Shown piece after piece: positions 14,826-17,029 of a stretch of 17,029 bases of DNA. A program made the position numbers and the translations under genes. Within the stretch, counting starts at the first letter, position 1. Every line of letters begins with the position of its first letter. The stretch spans positions 49,401 to 66,429 of the forward strand of contig NW_019091780.1 of the NCBI RefSeq assembly GCF_001949145.1, written 5' to 3'. The notes beneath the pieces are model-generated. The model saw nothing but the letters and a program-made list of their open reading frames with translations, searched no databases and was not told the DNA's origin. The stretch comes from Acanthaster planci (taxonomy: Eukaryota; Echinodermata; Asteroidea; Valvatida; Acanthasteridae).

Positions 14826-16820
14826 TTAGAGAGTACAAATATTGTGATTTTGCTGAAGAAAACCTTATGATGCCGATGAATTATTCAGGATTACCTTTGA
14901 TTCATGCCCCATCAGCCTGAATGTCCCGCGCGTAACCGCTAACCAGCACAGAGGACGCGTTGGAGTCATGAACCTCATCCTCGTTCACCGAGAAAAATGT
15001 TTATATGTTACGTTGCATGCACACAGCGATCGTGGCTCGCGTGTTTAGCATGCATTTGCACAAAAATGTGAATGCGGGCTTACCGAGGACAATAAAGCGT
15101 AATCACACTCGCAACGAACTGGACACGACATAAGTAATGCTGAGGAAACTTGCGTATTTTTTATTGGTAAAAGCTGCCGATATCTTGGGGTTTGGGGATT
15201 TGTAAATAAGTCATTGTATATCGAAACAGACAATTGGAAAAGGCAACAACATTAGCTGCGAAGTGCAACTGCGGTGTGCACGCTCGCAACTACACAGGAC
15301 ACTACATGCTACCAGCGTTGTGCAAGTAAATGGGATCGGTACATATTGTTATCTGGCGGTCATTCGATCGAGTATGTGTGCAAGTTCGGGGAAAGTTCGG
15401 CCCTGTCAATCACAGATTTAAAAAATCTCACACAGTGTTTAAAACATTTGTGCTGTAAGTTCTTTTATTTTGTAATTTCCTTGTCACATTTTGGTGTCAT
15501 TTTTGGTGTCAACTGTTACCATCAAGTTAACGAGCGGTGGACTAAGCCTTAGGGGATGTTCGTTTGGTGTAAGTTTACCACCGCTCTGTGATTAGGTAAT
15601 TGATCCAAATGCCAATAAATATAACACTTATGCCAATACAAATGATACGGGACTGACTAAATTTCACGGTGACCAGTGATTTCTAAGGCAATTATATGAT
15701 TGGTTTATTCAATGTCAGTGCTCAGTTATCCGTTAAATACAACAGCAATTAACTATAAACAAAATTATCCTCACGGGAGGTAGTCCTACGTGGCCAACTG
15801 CACCACGAACGTGATTAATCAGCCTTATCCTTAACCTACAACAGAATAACCCTCTCGGTGATCAGGGTAGACCTCACAATAACCAGGTAACCCTCACAGT
15901 GATCAGGGTAACCCTCAAGTATAAATAAATAATCTACTAATGGCTTATAACTGATAAGTCTTGACCACACAAGCGAATCCAATCTTCGTAATTGTCCAAC
16001 ACAACTGGGTAGACTTATACAACAATAATCTCTACTGCCTTACAAAGCAAAACAGTTCCCAAACTGCAAAAAGGTTTAAGGTGACCTAAATAACCCTCAC
16101 TCTCTTCAAGTTATTACGAAATAACACAGGTAAGTTGATTAAGAAGGCAATTATAATAGTCCTCACCAGACTCTAACGGAAACCTGCACCCAGTAAACCT
16201 CAACGAGGAAAGCAAGCTCCCAGACCAGGACCGCAACCAACCGTCGCTATGCCAACAAGCATGGAACAACGGCCCACAATCCTTCCAGTCTAAGCTTCGC
16301 TAATTCCCAAATTAACTGGTTCATTCGGGCTCCTTAACCCTATAATCTACCACTTCTTAAATAAACGAAACTGTCTAACGATTCCCCGATCTTCAAAGAG
16401 ATCTGATATAATTGGTAGCTCCGGCAACTGGGAACAAGCACCACATTAACCGATCGCACCAGGTACACTTGAGATACATCCCCAACCACCAGCGGTGGTA
16501 CGTCAGATTTACACTCGAAACTCAGAACACCACACAACTCCACAGAGCTCTAGTTAGCACGCTGCCATCTTGAGAAGTCCCAGCAACCCACGCAGCCAGC
16601 GCCCTAAGGTAACGGGCGCCTCTGATTGGTTGCCGCGCGTATGTTTAATGCATAATTTAGACGCGCCTGAATTATTAATGACCCAGACTAAACAAAAGTC
16701 TGCACATCTACCCTGTTTTGCAACAGTGTATAGGCTAAGTGTACAGGATTTAATGTTAGAATTTCTGGGTTTTCAGATAGAAAGTACAAGCTCCTTTTTT
16801 CCATTAAAGAATGCAATCAG
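14826..16820. other. Non-coding stretch with minor repeats
   Basis: No gene is supported over about 2 kb. GTGATCAGGGTA occurs twice (about 15858-15869 and 15899-15910) within a run of CCCTCA-type words at 15770-15920. GAGCGGTGG near 15531 is mirrored by CCACCGCTC near 15579. The 3' part could be the 5' leader of the gypsy element, but no LTR end, primer-binding site or gag frame was recognised. Confidence 0.45.
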
Positions 16821-16829
16821 CGGAAGATT

Positions 16830-17029
16830 ATGAAGCAAGTAGAGGACTTGCAGAAGAGGGGGATTATTGGACCGTCTGACAGCCCCTGGGCTGCTAATGT
16901 GGTGTTAGTCCGAAAAAAAGGACGGGTCACGTCGACTTTGTGTTGATTATCGAGGCTTAAACAGGGTGACCATCAAAGGTGAGTACCCTGTGCCTCGGAT
17001 TGACGAGACACTCGATGCTCTTGCGGGTG
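16830..17029 (+). pseudogene. Ty3/gypsy reverse transcriptase fragment, frameshifted, runs off the window
   Basis: The frame from 16830 reads MKQVEDLQKRGIIGPSDSPW and ANVVLVRKK, the start of a gypsy reverse transcriptase. At a seven-A run (16913-16919) the frame changes. [19 protein letters not shown] and [10 protein letters not shown] then continue to the window end. The SPWAA.VVLV.KK.G..R.CVDYR.LN.VT pattern is diagnostic for Ty3/gypsy. A second break is likely just before 16830, where RMQSAED lies in another frame. The catalytic YxDD box would be beyond the window. No gag, protease or LTR was found upstream, so this copy is probably a dead fragment. Confidence 0.8.

Noticed and set aside
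15274-15552. 92-residue plus-strand open frame
   Set aside because: No domain, no start context and no conserved motif; it looks like a chance frame in non-coding DNA.
1-17029. CRISPR arrays, tRNA or rRNA genes
   Set aside because: No regularly spaced repeats, cloverleaf-like segments or rRNA-like sequence were noticed; the only direct repeats are the 95-bp duplication and short simple repeats.

Overview
The window looks like the nuclear genome of a marine invertebrate animal. It has spliced exons, an intronless transposase-like gene, a Ty3/gypsy fragment, and AGGCCTA-type low-complexity repeats of the kind seen in echinoderm and other deuterostome genomes. The species cannot be fixed from the sequence. 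All function calls come from reading motifs; no database search was possible.

Layout. (1) 1-1113: two minus-strand exons of a SAM-domain gene with matching splice phases but a damaged frame, plus a perfect 95-bp tandem duplication. (2) 1872-4376: an intact, intronless 834-residue minus-strand gene with two N-terminal C2H2 zinc fingers and a transposase-like body. (3) 4377-6441: non-coding DNA with poly-T tracts, a roughly 700-bp imperfect palindrome centred near 5628, and many AGGCCTA repeats. (4) 6443-14464: an 8-kb block of a Polinton/Maverick- or adintovirus-like element. (5) 14466-17029: non-coding DNA with a GAGTG/CACTC repeat cluster, ending in a broken gypsy reverse transcriptase on the plus strand.

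The 8-kb block is the most interesting part. On the minus strand it carries the C-terminal part of a type-B DNA polymerase, the first part of a double-jelly-roll-type major capsid protein, the C-terminal half of a packaging ATPase, an HNH nuclease, and a row of small membrane and coiled-coil proteins. On the plus strand it carries a PPTY-containing fragment, a candidate minor capsid protein with an N-terminal MGG, a coiled-coil membrane protein, and a DDE integrase. This set (integrase, polymerase B, capsid, ATPase) defines Polinton-type viruses/transposons. The copy is not functional: there are many frameshifts and in-frame stops, the capsid gene is joined directly to the ATPase 3' half, and both ends are cut. 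No terminal repeats, no cysteine protease and no N-terminal polymerase are visible.

The block's regulatory layout can still be read. TATA boxes sit a few bases before start codons, one TATA lies between the divergent capsid and coiled-coil genes, and hairpins lie at three gene junctions. A single N marks each edge of the block, so an assembly join must be considered alongside a real integration.
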